From Anabaena cylindrica PCC 7122 (lineage in GTDB: Bacteria > Cyanobacteriota > Cyanobacteriia > Cyanobacteriales > Nostocaceae), in NCBI RefSeq assembly GCF_000317695.1, contig NC_019771.1, positions 6,109,501 to 6,173,500 on the forward strand: a DNA stretch of 64,000 nt, read 5' to 3'. Numbering within the stretch: the first letter of the stretch is position 1; every line of letters starts with the position of its first letter. A program made the translations under genes and the position numbers. Of the stretch, positions 34,805-44,245 are shown piece after piece. The notes beneath the pieces were generated by a model. The model was not told the DNA's origin, did not search any database, and saw only the letters and a list, made by a program, of their open reading frames with translations.

Positions 34805-37800
34805 TTAATTAGGGTTTGCTGAAAAAGTGTTTTGACTATTTGACAGATAGATGATAAACTCTGTGCCTTTCCCTGGAGTGGAATTAACAGTAATGCTACC
34901 TTGATGTTTTTCTTCGATAATTTGCTTGGCAATCGCTAATCCTAATCCTGTACCTTTACTTATGCCCTTAGTTGTAAATAAGTAGTCAAATATTTTCTGT
35001 TTGATTTGTTCGCTCATTCCTTGAGCATTATCAGCAATGGTGATTTTTACCTGCTGATGTTCGATTGAAGTTTGAATTATAATTCTGTTATTATTTATTT
35101 TTATTGTCTCAATATTCCATCCTCTACTTGATTCATCTAGTGCATCTATGGCATTGGCAATAATATTCATAAATACCTGATTTAATTGCCCTGGAAAACA
35201 TTTTATTGGAGGTAAATTACCATAGTTGGTGACAACTTCGATGGCAGGACGTTTTTCGTTAGCTTTGAGACGATGTTTGAGAATAAGAATGGTGCTATCA
35301 ATGCCTTCATGGATATTAAATGGTACTTTGTCGTCTCTGTCAGCACGGGAGAAGGTGCGGAGACTGGTACTGATATTTGTTAATCTGTCACAGGCTATGG
35401 TCATCGAATCTATGATTTTAGGAAAGTCTTCTAAGCTATAATTTAAGTCAATTATTTCGGCATGGTTGAGAATTTCTGTACCAGGATTGGGAAAGCTTTT
35501 TTGATATAATTTCAAGTGTTCAAAAATATCAGTGAGGATGGGTTTAGCTTGTTGAAGACTAGCATAAATAAAACCCAGAGGGTTATTCATTTCGTGGGCT
35601 ATCCCAGCTACTAAATTACCCAGTGCAGACATTTTTTCACTTTGCACCATTTGTAATTGGGCTTTTTGCAGATTGCTTAAGGCTTGTTCTAAGTCTTGGG
35701 ATTTTTGTTGTAGGGCAAGTTCTATTTGCTTGCGATCGCTAATATCAAATGTTGTGCCAATAATTCGCTCAACCTGCCCCTCTACATTCTTGATGGGATT
35801 GAGGTTAGCAAACCACCAGGTTTCCTGACCATTAAAGTTGATATGCTCTTCATATGCAACTTTTCTGCCTGTTGTGACAATTTCAGTAAATCGTCGTTGC
35901 AGCCTTTCTCCCTGTTCTTCTCCCATGACTTCTTGGAGAGTTTTTCCTACAACATGAATGCTACTAATTCCAGTCACCTTTTCTGCGGCAGGGTTCCATC
36001 CGGCATAGCAGAAACTGCCATCTGCCAATACATCTATGACAAAAATTACAATTTCGGCACCATCATAGATACTCCGCAAAAACTGCTCTTTTTCCTCTAG
36101 TTCTTCTTGAGCTTGTTTTCCCTTGGCTTCCGTTCGTCTCAGATAACTAATATCTTCGACTGTCACCAAAATACCGATGACGTTGTTGTCTGAATCGCGC
36201 AGGGGAATTTTGTTTGTGTCGAGCCAGTATTGAATGCCATCTGCTCTTAACTGGGTTTCGATGATGTGGAGTTCGGGTTCTCCTGATTCCATGACGCGGC
36301 GATCGCACAGTTGATACCAGTCGGCTTCTTCCTGAATAAAAAAGTCATGATCATTTTTCCCGATAATCTGTTCTGGTGACTCCAAATTTGTAGCTTGAAC
36401 CGCACTGGCATTACAACCCAAAAAGTTGGAGTTGCGGTCTTTCCAAAAGACTAGCTGCGGAATATTGTCGATCACCAATCGCAAAAACTCTTGGGACAAT
36501 TGTAGTTGTGCTTGGGTAGCTTGGAGACTTTGGATTGATTCCTCTAGTTCTTGATTCTTAATTTGAGACTGGCGATAAAGTCGGGCATTTTCTAAGGAAA
36601 TAGCGGCTTGGACGCAAAGTAGATTTAATAGCTCGACGCGATCGCTTGTAAACGCCCCTGTTACTAAATTATTCTCCAGATAAAAAATGCCCAGCAACTT
36701 CCCTTGATACAAAATTGGGCTGCATAAGATACTCTTAGGCTGCTGATGCATGATATACGGGTCATTTGCTAAGGTCGGATCAAGGGTTGCATCCCACATC
36801 ACCGTGGTCTGCATATTGTGCTTGACTTTGTAAATCAGCTTGAGGGGAATATCCTGACTGTCCTCAACAGGAAGGCATTGCAAAACAAATGGCTCTTTGC
36901 CCACGGTAATTGACCCTTTGATCAACAAGCGGTGATCTCGCAACAACATGAGGACACATTTATCAGCCCCTGCATTTTGAATGACGATAGAAAGCAACGA
37001 TGACAAGAGTTTTTCCAGTTCGATTTCGCCAGAAATAGTTTGTGAAGCTTCGAGAACAGTAGCTAAGTCAAGAGAATCTGAGATACCGCTACTATTGACA
37101 GTGGTGGTGGGAATGCTAGATGTGGCAGTCTGTAAAGCAAAGATAGTTTCGCTAGTAGAGAGAGGAGAACAAGTCGGCTGTAAGATGGGGGAGAGCAGTT
37201 GGGGATAGCGTCTTTCCAAGTCAGCAACCTTGGCTTTTGCTCCCCAACGAGCATAACCGTAGTAGGCGTTGATCATGTATTCTTGAGCAATACGCTTTTT
37301 ACCCCAGTCGAGGTAGAATTTGACTGCCAGCTCGTTGGCTAAGGCTTCTTCGTTGATATATTCGTTTTCCTGGGCCAGAGAAATAGCGCGATCGTATTTT
37401 TCTATAGCTTCATTTTTATTACCTAATACCCGGTACCGTTCTGCTTCTACCAACTCATAGCGATGGGAATTATTTGTTGGTGCATGATATGCCCACATCT
37501 GAATTTTTGCTTGGTTTGTATTTACTCGTTCCAAAATTCTAGCCTGCTCTGGTTCAGGAGCATTAGCAAAAACAGCTAAATGAGTCAGTGAATCGTAAAA
37601 ATAGAAGATGGGCATAAAGGGTAGCCCTGCTCCTGCTGCTGCATACTTTTCTGCCAAATTAATATTTTCTAAAGCTTGCCCATATTCTTGGAAGAGATAA
37701 CTGAGTAGCAGCTTAGTAACATAACACTGGTAGAGCATCGTTAATTCGTTGTTTTTGATGTGTAATGGAATTAACTTCTCTTCATCATAGCGATCGCCTC

Positions 37801-40800
37801 GCAAGAGATACGGTTTGCTAGGGGCTTCAATCAAATTGAGAACTGCCTGAGAGTAAAGACTTTGTATCCATAGAACGCCATACTGGTGTAATCGCTCAAT
37901 AGCCTTGTAATGCGCCTTCATTTCCTGATTGAGTAGCCGCAGATCCCGCCCACTACACAACCCAATCAAGCTACAATTGCAAAGGCTTAAGCCAGCATAT
38001 TCAATATCACCAGTCTCTAAGCCAATCACGTAGGCTTGAAAAGAGTCTTCTAAGCAATTTTTGGTTGCCTCTTTCCAATGCCTGAGCATACAGTTAAATG
38101 CAAAAATGGTCTTTGCTGCCAGATTAGCAGCATCTAAATGATCTAATAAATTTATGCCTAGTCTGCCAAACTCATAGGCAGAATCTATATCCCCGGCAAT
38201 GATCAAAAGCATCAGCCCATAAAAGACATACCCATAGGTCGATTCTGGTGCATTCCCATACTGGATAGACAGCCGAACGTGGGCAAACACCACAAAGGGT
38301 AGTAAGGCTGGATCTACCTGATAGGCAGCAGAAATAATGCTAGAGAGAATCTGCATCGCCGCCCGTTGTGTAGATGCAGTCATCTGTGGTAGTTTTAATA
38401 ATGTCTCAATGGGTTTGTCTGCTAGGAGTATTTGTATTTCCTGAAGTCCCTGCCCAATCTCGCTGGTTGTTGGCTGCCTTGGTAAATCAACGCCTAATTG
38501 CTGCAAAACATCCTTGGCAATGTTTAAGGCCACTAACTGCTGATTCTGAGCCATGCAAGCTTGAATTTTCACTTCATAGGTTTTAACTTGATCCAGTAAT
38601 GAAGTAGTTTTGTTGAACACAACTTCAGCAAACTGTTCCATTTGTGCAAAGTTGCCAGTCAGATAAGCCGTTTCTACTGCCAATTCATACAGTGTTAACA
38701 GTAGTTCATATTGGCTTTGCCAATCATGAGGGACTAATAAATCTAATCCTATTGTGGAATACTTGAGTGCAGGTTCATAAGCGGCTGTCGCTTTGGCTTT
38801 GCGTCCTGCAATTGAATTGAGTCTGGCTAATTCATCTTTGTCAGACTGTTGAGTGAGTATTTCTATCCCTGCATTTAACTGATTGACGATCTCAAAAATT
38901 CTGAATTCCTGTTGTTGTGAGGGAATGTGATGCAGTAATTGTTGCCCAATCATTCGATGGGTTGCTTGTCTTTTCTGTTCATCAATCAATAAATAAGCAG
39001 CTTGTTGGATGCGATCGTGTAAAAATTTGTAGCTAACAGGCTGAGAATTTTCTTGGGTAATTACTTGGCTTTCTTGTCCAACATAAAATTTATAAACATC
39101 ACTAAGTCCTAAAATCAATCCTTCTTGTAATGCTTTCCATAAATCAGCAGCCGTTTCAATTGCCGATTGTTCAGAAACAATTGCCAAAGTTGCTAAATCA
39201 AACTGATTGCCAATACAAGCTGCTAACTGCAATATCTGTTGGGTTGATGGCGGGAGTTTTCCTAATTGGAATGTCATAAAGGATACAACATCATCTGTAA
39301 CCGCTTGAGTTGTCACTTGTGCAATATCACATTGCCAAAATCCTAACTTCCAATCAAATTGAATAATATTGTCTTGATGCAATGATTTGAGAAACTGGGT
39401 AGCGAAAAACGGATTTCCTTGAGTTTTTTGAAAAATTAACTGAGAAAGAGGAATTGCTAAATTCTCAGAGCATTTTAAGGTATCAGCAACTAATTGATTT
39501 ATTTTTCCTTGGCTTAATGGTGCTAAATTAATTGTATTAATCGTTGCTGTTTTTTTTTGGATTTCACTTAAAGTTAATATTAAAGGATGTGCTAAATTTA
39601 CTTCGTTATCACGATATGCACCAATAATAAAAAGATGACTCATATCGGCCATCAATAGCTGTATTAACTTCAGTGATGCTGAATCAGTCCATTGCAAGTC
39701 ATCTAAAAACATTACCAAGGGATGTTCTGCACTGGTAAAGACTTGGGTGAATTTTTGAAATAATAAATTAAATCTATTTTGTGCTGCTATTCCTGATAAT
39801 TTCGTGGCAGATGGTTGTTCACCAATAATTCTTGATAATTCGGGAACGACTTCAATAATTACTTGTCCATTCTCACCTACAGCCGCTAATATCTGATTTT
39901 TCCATTGCTGAATCTGTGCATCACTTTCGGTTAATAATTGTCCCATTAAATCCCGGAATACTTGGACAAACGCACTGAAGGGAATATTGCGATTAAATTG
40001 ATCAAATTTACCTTTGATAAAATAACCACGTTGCTGCACAATTGGTTTATGGACTTCGTTAACAACCGCAGTTTTGCCAATTCCGGAAAACCCAGATATC
40101 AGCATCATTTCTGTTGCACCTCGACTGACTCTATTAAAGGCTTGGAGGAGTTTTTTTATTTCTGTTTCTCGCCCATAAAGTTTGTCGGGGATGGAAAAGC
40201 GATCGCACAGATCTCTTTGGGCAATTTCAAAACTCTGAATTTCACCAGTTTCTTGTAGCTGATGTAAACAATTTTCTAAATCTAATTTCAGCCCCAAAGC
40301 ACTCTGATATCTGTCTTCGGCATTTTTCGCCATCAATTTGTTGACGATTTTGGAAATTACTACCGGAATTTGTGGGTTAATTTCATGTGCTAACGGTGCT
40401 GCTTTGGCAATATGACAATGTACCAATTCCATCGACTCTTTTGATTGAAAAGGTAATTCTCCTGTAAAAAGTTCGTATAAAGTCACACCTAATGAATAAA
40501 AATCAGTCCGGTAGTCAATTCCCCTATTCATCCTTCCTGTTTGTTCTGGGGAAATATAGGATAATGTTCCTTCTAACACATTAGGATTGATTAACGTTTG
40601 CGTTTCCCGTGGTAGTAAAGATGCAATACTAAAGTCAATTAATTTAATTTGTTTGCTCTGAGGATTGATTAAAATATTGCTGGGTTTAATATCTTTATGA
40701 ATAATGCGCTCTCGATATAGTATGTCTAAGGTGTTGCAGAGTGTGATCGCTATTTTTAATAATTCTATTACAGATAGCGCGTTTTTTTCTTTCAGCACCC

Positions 40801-41092
40801 ATTGCTGTAGAGAAATCCCCCCAAAATCTTCCATCACTAACACATAACCATTTTGGTACGTTTCTAGGCTATAGGTTTGGATAATTAGAGATGAATGGAG
40901 ATTTTTAGATATAGTATATTGGTTACGAAACTGCACAAGTTCGCTAAAACTTGGATAAGGATTTTTTAGTAGTTTGATAGCCACTGGTAATGAGTCATTT
41001 TCTCGATACCCTTGATAAACAACAGTTCTAGAACCATTGTAGAGTTCTTCGCTAACGCGATATCCAGAAATACTGACTTTGCTAGTAAGCAT
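34805..41092 (-). CDS. Giant HstK-type Ser/Thr kinase - AAA ATPase - GAF - PAS - PAS - histidine kinase
   Basis: 2095 aa from the ATG at 41092 (AGGA upstream; a TTG six codons earlier is possible). Order: Ser/Thr kinase ~8-270 (V-A-I-K, H-K-D-I-K-P-S-N-I, L-I-D-F-S-I-A-S; the usual HRD and DFG read HKD and DFS), AAA/signal-transduction ATPase ~300-580 (G-F-S-G-I-G-K-T), a long TPR-like helical region ~600-1330, GAF ~1365-1525, PAS ~1540-1655, PAS ~1670-1790, HisKA ~1820 (G-N-L-V-A-G-I-A-H-E-M-N-N-P) and HATPase ~1980-2085. This is the HstK family of filamentous cyanobacteria. The paralogue at 48336 lacks both PAS domains. Confidence 0.93.
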   Translation of the reverse strand: MLTSKVSISGYRVSEELYNGSRTVVYQGYRENDSLPVAIKLLKNPYPSFSELVQFRNQYTISKNLHSSLIIQTYSLETYQNGYVLVMEDFGGISLQQWVLKEKNALSVIELLKIAITLCNTLDILYRERIIHKDIKPSNILINPQSKQIKLIDFSIASLLPRETQTLINPNVLEGTLSYISPEQTGRMNRGIDYRTDFYSLGVTLYELFTGELPFQSKESMELVHCHIAKAAPLAHEINPQIPVVISKIVNKLMAKNAEDRYQSALGLKLDLENCLHQLQETGEIQSFEIAQRDLCDRFSIPDKLYGRETEIKKLLQAFNRVSRGATEMMLISGFSGIGKTAVVNEVHKPIVQQRGYFIKGKFDQFNRNIPFSAFVQVFRDLMGQLLTESDAQIQQWKNQILAAVGENGQVIIEVVPELSRIIGEQPSATKLSGIAAQNRFNLLFQKFTQVFTSAEHPLVMFLDDLQWTDSASLKLIQLLMADMSHLFIIGAYRDNEVNLAHPLILTLSEIQKKTATINTINLAPLSQGKINQLVADTLKCSENLAIPLSQLIFQKTQGNPFFATQFLKSLHQDNIIQFDWKLGFWQCDIAQVTTQAVTDDVVSFMTFQLGKLPPSTQQILQLAACIGNQFDLATLAIVSEQSAIETAADLWKALQEGLILGLSDVYKFYVGQESQVITQENSQPVSYKFLHDRIQQAAYLLIDEQKRQATHRMIGQQLLHHIPSQQQEFRIFEIVNQLNAGIEILTQQSDKDELARLNSIAGRKAKATAAYEPALKYSTIGLDLLVPHDWQSQYELLLTLYELAVETAYLTGNFAQMEQFAEVVFNKTTSLLDQVKTYEVKIQACMAQNQQLVALNIAKDVLQQLGVDLPRQPTTSEIGQGLQEIQILLADKPIETLLKLPQMTASTQRAAMQILSSIISAAYQVDPALLPFVVFAHVRLSIQYGNAPESTYGYVFYGLMLLIIAGDIDSAYEFGRLGINLLDHLDAANLAAKTIFAFNCMLRHWKEATKNCLEDSFQAYVIGLETGDIEYAGLSLCNCSLIGLCSGRDLRLLNQEMKAHYKAIERLHQYGVLWIQSLYSQAVLNLIEAPSKPYLLRGDRYDEEKLIPLHIKNNELTMLYQCYVTKLLLSYLFQEYGQALENINLAEKYAAAGAGLPFMPIFYFYDSLTHLAVFANAPEPEQARILERVNTNQAKIQMWAYHAPTNNSHRYELVEAERYRVLGNKNEAIEKYDRAISLAQENEYINEEALANELAVKFYLDWGKKRIAQEYMINAYYGYARWGAKAKVADLERRYPQLLSPILQPTCSPLSTSETIFALQTATSSIPTTTVNSSGISDSLDLATVLEASQTISGEIELEKLLSSLLSIVIQNAGADKCVLMLLRDHRLLIKGSITVGKEPFVLQCLPVEDSQDIPLKLIYKVKHNMQTTVMWDATLDPTLANDPYIMHQQPKSILCSPILYQGKLLGIFYLENNLVTGAFTSDRVELLNLLCVQAAISLENARLYRQSQIKNQELEESIQSLQATQAQLQLSQEFLRLVIDNIPQLVFWKDRNSNFLGCNASAVQATNLESPEQIIGKNDHDFFIQEEADWYQLCDRRVMESGEPELHIIETQLRADGIQYWLDTNKIPLRDSDNNVIGILVTVEDISYLRRTEAKGKQAQEELEEKEQFLRSIYDGAEIVIFVIDVLADGSFCYAGWNPAAEKVTGISSIHVVGKTLQEVMGEEQGERLQRRFTEIVTTGRKVAYEEHINFNGQETWWFANLNPIKNVEGQVERIIGTTFDISDRKQIELALQQKSQDLEQALSNLQKAQLQMVQSEKMSALGNLVAGIAHEMNNPLGFIYASLQQAKPILTDIFEHLKLYQKSFPNPGTEILNHAEIIDLNYSLEDFPKIIDSMTIACDRLTNISTSLRTFSRADRDDKVPFNIHEGIDSTILILKHRLKANEKRPAIEVVTNYGNLPPIKCFPGQLNQVFMNIIANAIDALDESSRGWNIETIKINNNRIIIQTSIEHQQVKITIADNAQGMSEQIKQKIFDYLFTTKGISKGTGLGLAIAKQIIEEKHQGSITVNSTPGKGTEFIIYLSNSQNTFSANPN

Positions 41093-41295
41093 ATTGTTAA
41101 ATCCTGCCAATTTCTAAATTGAGTATGCCAAAATCTCTGAATTTGTTCATAGGTAATATCAAGCTTTTATCAATACCTTCGCCAATTTACGAGGGTGTGT
41201 TGATATCTAATCTCCCTTTCCTCTGAGGTTTGGCAAAAACAATCAGTCCTAAAAATTTCTTCAAGGTTTCCCTTAATATTTTTAACTTATTATTT

Positions 41296-41589
41296 ATAGC
41301 AATTCCCAAGCTCATGAAATACACCCCACCCGCGCTGTCGCGCACCCTCCCCTTACCAACTACGGTGTACACAGAAGTCTTAAAATCATATTTAACACTT
41401 GGTTTTGCTACTCCAAATCCCAATTTAATAGAGAGATGGAGGTTTGAGTTTCGCAAAATATCGAGTATTTCATGGGCTAAAAACCTGAAACTTATGAGGT
41501 AACCACTTGTGTGTACACCGTAGCCCCTTACCAAGGGGAGGGTTGGGGAGGGGTAATTTTGTATTTTACTAGAGTGGGAAAGGCTATAT
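41296..41589. repeat. Dispersed 110-bp repeat, copy 2 (interrupted by a MITE)
   Basis: The same sequence as 34444-34554, split by the insertion at 41360-41523 with an 11-bp target duplication. Confidence 0.85.
41360..41523. mobile_element. 164-bp MITE with CTACGGTGTACACA ends
   Basis: Terminal inverted repeats are exact for 14 nt (CTACGGTGTACACA left; its complement TGTGTACACCGTAG right) and partly matching for ~5 more. The flanking direct repeat CCCCTTACCAA (41349-41359 and 41524-41534) is present once in the uninterrupted copy near 34491, so it is an 11-bp target-site duplication. No ORF inside; it needs a transposase in trans. Confidence 0.9.
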
Positions 41590-41627
41590 ATCAATACCTT
41601 GTCCAAATCGAAAAAAGTCTTGATTTA

Positions 41628-41736
41628 GAGGTTGGGTTAAACAACAGCGCAACCCGACGCATTTGTTGGGTTATGGCTGATGCCTCCGGCACGCTACCGC
41701 AAACGCCACACTTCATGAGCGTCCCTCAACCCAACC
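41628..41736. repeat. Dispersed repeat with GGTTGGGTT inverted ends
   Basis: GAGGTTGGGTTAAACAAC ... CCTCAACCCAACC with the internal segment GCAACCCGACGCATTTGTTGGGTT, a common Nostocales intergenic repeat. Its right part overlaps and supplies the last ~13 codons of the AraC-family gene. Confidence 0.7.
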
Positions 41737-42608
41737 TTGTACTCCCGGTTGAAGTGCGAGGCATCGTCATAACCCACAAGGTAAGCAGCACTGGTAGCGT
41801 CAAGATTTTCCCCCAGCATTAGACGACGAGCCTCTTGCAACCGCAGTTGCTTCTGGAACTGCAAGGGACTCATGGCAGTGACTGACTTGAAGTGATGATG
41901 GAAGCCTGATACACTCATTCCCAGATCTCTCGCGATGCTTTCAATTTTGATCGGCTCCTTAAAGTTTTTACGAAGTCGCTCGACAGCAAGCGCAATGTAG
42001 TGGGTGTAGCCACCCAGAACGGCAATATGACGCAGTCGCGCGCCTTGCTCTCCCATCAGGAGTCGGTAAATGATTTCCCGTGCGACCAACGGCATCAGAA
42101 CCCGTGCTTCAGCGGGCGTGTCCACCAGCCGAACGAGCCGGATAACGGCATCGAGCAGCGATCCATCTAGTGGACTTACGTCGATCGCTTTGACATTGGC
42201 AGGACTTTGGGACGCGGGATAGTCTGCCTCGACCATGACTGAACTGACCAGGGTGGAATCAAGATCAAGGCGAAGGCTCAGGCATGGTTGGGCTTTGGAT
42301 GCTTCTAGAATTTGGCTCATAATCGGCATTTCGACCGTCGCCAACAGATAATGTGCAGGGTCGTACAGATAGCGATCGCTACCCAAAAGCACTTCTTTAC
42401 TGCCCTGGGCGATTACACAAAAGGCGGGGACAGAAACAGCATGACAGGCTTCTATAGGTAAGGAGAATCGATGAAGATGCAAGCCTTTCAACGGCTCGAT
42501 TGTTCCATCATGACGAATAGCCTGTGAGATGCGCTCAACCAATTCGTCTCGGTTGGCTTGCACTCTGGAAGCCTCACGCTTTGCGTGTTGGTCGTTCATT
42601 AAATCCAT
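41694..42608 (-). CDS. AraC-family transcriptional regulator (YqhC-like), 3' end replaced by a repeat
   Basis: 304 aa from the ATG at 42608. Residues ~35-165 are an AraC_N/cupin-like effector domain (P-L-K-G-L-H-L-H-R-F-S-L, C-V-I-A-Q-G-S-K-E-V-L-L-G, Y-L-L-A-T-V-E-M-P). Residues ~205-290 are the double HTH (I-E-S-I-A-R-D-L-G-M-S-V-S-G-F-H-H-H-F-K; A-A-Y-L-V-G-Y-D-D-A-S-H-F-N-R-E-Y-K). After REYK the family's F-G-x-x-P block is missing and the sequence runs into the dispersed repeat. The regulators' neighbours (hydrolase, SDR) are plausible targets. More G+C-rich than the surroundings. Confidence 0.85.
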   Translation of the reverse strand: MDLMNDQHAKREASRVQANRDELVERISQAIRHDGTIEPLKGLHLHRFSLPIEACHAVSVPAFCVIAQGSKEVLLGSDRYLYDPAHYLLATVEMPIMSQILEASKAQPCLSLRLDLDSTLVSSVMVEADYPASQSPANVKAIDVSPLDGSLLDAVIRLVRLVDTPAEARVLMPLVAREIIYRLLMGEQGARLRHIAVLGGYTHYIALAVERLRKNFKEPIKIESIARDLGMSVSGFHHHFKSVTAMSPLQFQKQLRLQEARRLMLGENLDATSAAYLVGYDDASHFNREYKVGLRDAHEVWRLR

Positions 42609-42649
42609 ATTGGACTTATTTTTCGTTTGAGTAGCATTTATTTTTAAGT

Positions 42650-43012
42650 TTGCAGGATTGTACAAAGATTTTAGACGATCATTCTAAAGTTTTTACAGTC
42701 ACTTTGATCGACAGTAAAACCACTCAGGATTTTATTTCCCTGCTGCCATTAACGCTGACGTTAGAAGATTATGCGAGAACCGAAAAAATTAGTTATCTGC
42801 CAAAAAAATTATCTACAGAAGATGCACCCCCAGGCAGTGATCCTGCTGTTGGAGATATTGCTTATTACTCTCCCTGGGAGAATTTGGCAATGTATTACAA
42901 CGATTCTGGATACGCCAACGGACTCGTTATCCTCGGCAAAATAGATGGTGGTATCGAGACATTTAATGTGCCTGGTTCTGTAGAAGTGACAATCGAGCTT
43001 CAATCGCAATAA
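42650..43012 (+). CDS. Cyclophilin-like fold protein
   Basis: 120 aa as opened by a TTG at 42650; no ribosome site and no ATG in frame, so the 5' end is uncertain or lost. The recognisable part begins V-F-T-V-T-L-I-D-S-K-T-T-Q-D-F-I-S-L-L-P-L-T-L-T-L-E-D-Y, then V-G-D-I-A-Y-Y-S-P-W, and I-V-I/L-G-K-I-D-G-G-I-E-T-F, the cyclophilin-like (TM1367-type) domain found beside oxidoreductases and hydrolases in proteobacteria. Divergent from the AraC gene with a short shared upstream region. Confidence 0.7.
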   Translation: MQDCTKILDDHSKVFTVTLIDSKTTQDFISLLPLTLTLEDYARTEKISYLPKKLSTEDAPPGSDPAVGDIAYYSPWENLAMYYNDSGYANGLVILGKIDGGIETFNVPGSVEVTIELQSQ

Positions 43013-43097
43013 AGCAGGGTACGGAAATCAAACAGCTGACGACGACTATCAAACCGAAGCGAACCTGCTAGATAAACCCACACCTATGGAGAACTGA

Positions 43098-44189
43098 ATG
43101 AAACACAGCATTTTAATACCAACCCTCTTGATTAGTGCAATCTGCACAACGGCAGCATTCGCGCTCGACAAAACACAGGTCTTGCGTCAAATATCCCAAT
43201 CACCCGTGCAGCAGTCTGCTGTAGTCGAGGGGGCGGACAACTTCTATAAGAGCGATAGAGTAACCATACAAAAGGTTACGTTCAAAAACCAATACAATAT
43301 GCAGGTTGCCGGGAATCTCTTCATTCCTAAAACTTTGAATCCCAAGGCCAAGAATCCGGTAATCATTGTCGGACACCCAATGGGGGCAGTCAAAGAACAA
43401 AGCGCAAACCTATATGCCCAAAAACTGGCTGAACAAGGGTTCGTCACCTTGTCTCTTGATTTGTCATTCTGGGGCGAGAGTGAAGGGCAGCCCCGCAACG
43501 TTGTTTCGCCGGATATTTATGCCGAGGATTTCAGTGCTGCGGTCGATTTTCTGAGTACCCGGCCATTCGTTGACAGAAACCGGATTGGTGTTCTTGGAAT
43601 TTGCGGTAGCGGGAGCTTTGCCATCAGCGCAGCCAAGATTGACCCGCGACTGAAGGCTATTGCGACGGTCAGTATGTACGACATGGGTGCAGCCAACCGT
43701 AACGGGTTGAGACGTTCTATGACCCTTGAACAGAGAAAGAAAGCCATCGCTGCGGCGACTGAACAACGCCATGTCGAGTTCACGGGCGGCGAGACCAAAT
43801 ACACAAGCGGAACCGTGCAAAAACTGAATGAGAACTCCACCGCTATTGAGCGTGAGTTTTATGACTTCTACCGCACTCCTAGGGGCGAATACACCCCCAA
43901 AGGTTCATCGCCGAAACTGACAACGCACCCGACGCTTACCAGCAACATCAAATTCATGAACTTCTACCCGTTCAACGACATTGAGACGATCTCACCTCGT
44001 CCCATGCTATTCATCACGGGGACAGATGCACATTCCAGGGAGTTCAGCGAAGATGCCTACAGTCGCGCAGCCGAGCCAAAGGATCTCTATATCGTTCCCA
44101 ATGCAGGACATGTCGATTTGTACGACCGGGTGAACCTGATCCCGTGGGACAAGCTTACATCCTTTTTCAATCAGCATCTCAGTCGATAA
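43098..44189 (+). CDS. Exported alpha/beta hydrolase
   Basis: 363 aa. Signal peptide 1-22 (A-F-A cut), GGAGA ribosome site. Alpha/beta hydrolase core: I-I-V-G-H-P-M-G-A-V-K-E-Q (oxyanion region), nucleophile elbow L-G-I-C-G-S-G-S (Cys/Ser-containing variant of G-x-S-x-G), acidic residue in T-G-T-D-A-H-S and His in N-A-G-H-V-D-L. This is the dienelactone-hydrolase/YcjY-like group. It is G+C-richer than typical cyanobacterial genes here and resembles proteobacterial proteins; horizontal transfer with its AraC and cyclophilin-like neighbours is likely. Confidence 0.88.
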   Translation: MKHSILIPTLLISAICTTAAFALDKTQVLRQISQSPVQQSAVVEGADNFYKSDRVTIQKVTFKNQYNMQVAGNLFIPKTLNPKAKNPVIIVGHPMGAVKEQSANLYAQKLAEQGFVTLSLDLSFWGESEGQPRNVVSPDIYAEDFSAAVDFLSTRPFVDRNRIGVLGICGSGSFAISAAKIDPRLKAIATVSMYDMGAANRNGLRRSMTLEQRKKAIAAATEQRHVEFTGGETKYTSGTVQKLNENSTAIEREFYDFYRTPRGEYTPKGSSPKLTTHPTLTSNIKFMNFYPFNDIETISPRPMLFITGTDAHSREFSEDAYSRAAEPKDLYIVPNAGHVDLYDRVNLIPWDKLTSFFNQHLSR

Positions 44190-44212
44190 GTGAGCAACTG
44201 GCAGGAGACAAC

Positions 44213-44245
44213 ATGCTACTCAACGAATGGAAACTTCGCAGATGA
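44213..44245 (+). other. Ten-codon mini-ORF coupled to the SDR gene
   Basis: ATG at 44213, five bases after AGGAG, reads M-L-L-N-E-W-K-L-R-R and stops at TGA 44243-44245. The stop overlaps the ATG at 44242 (ATGA). It probably loads ribosomes for the SDR gene, whose own start has no ribosome site. Confidence 0.45.
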
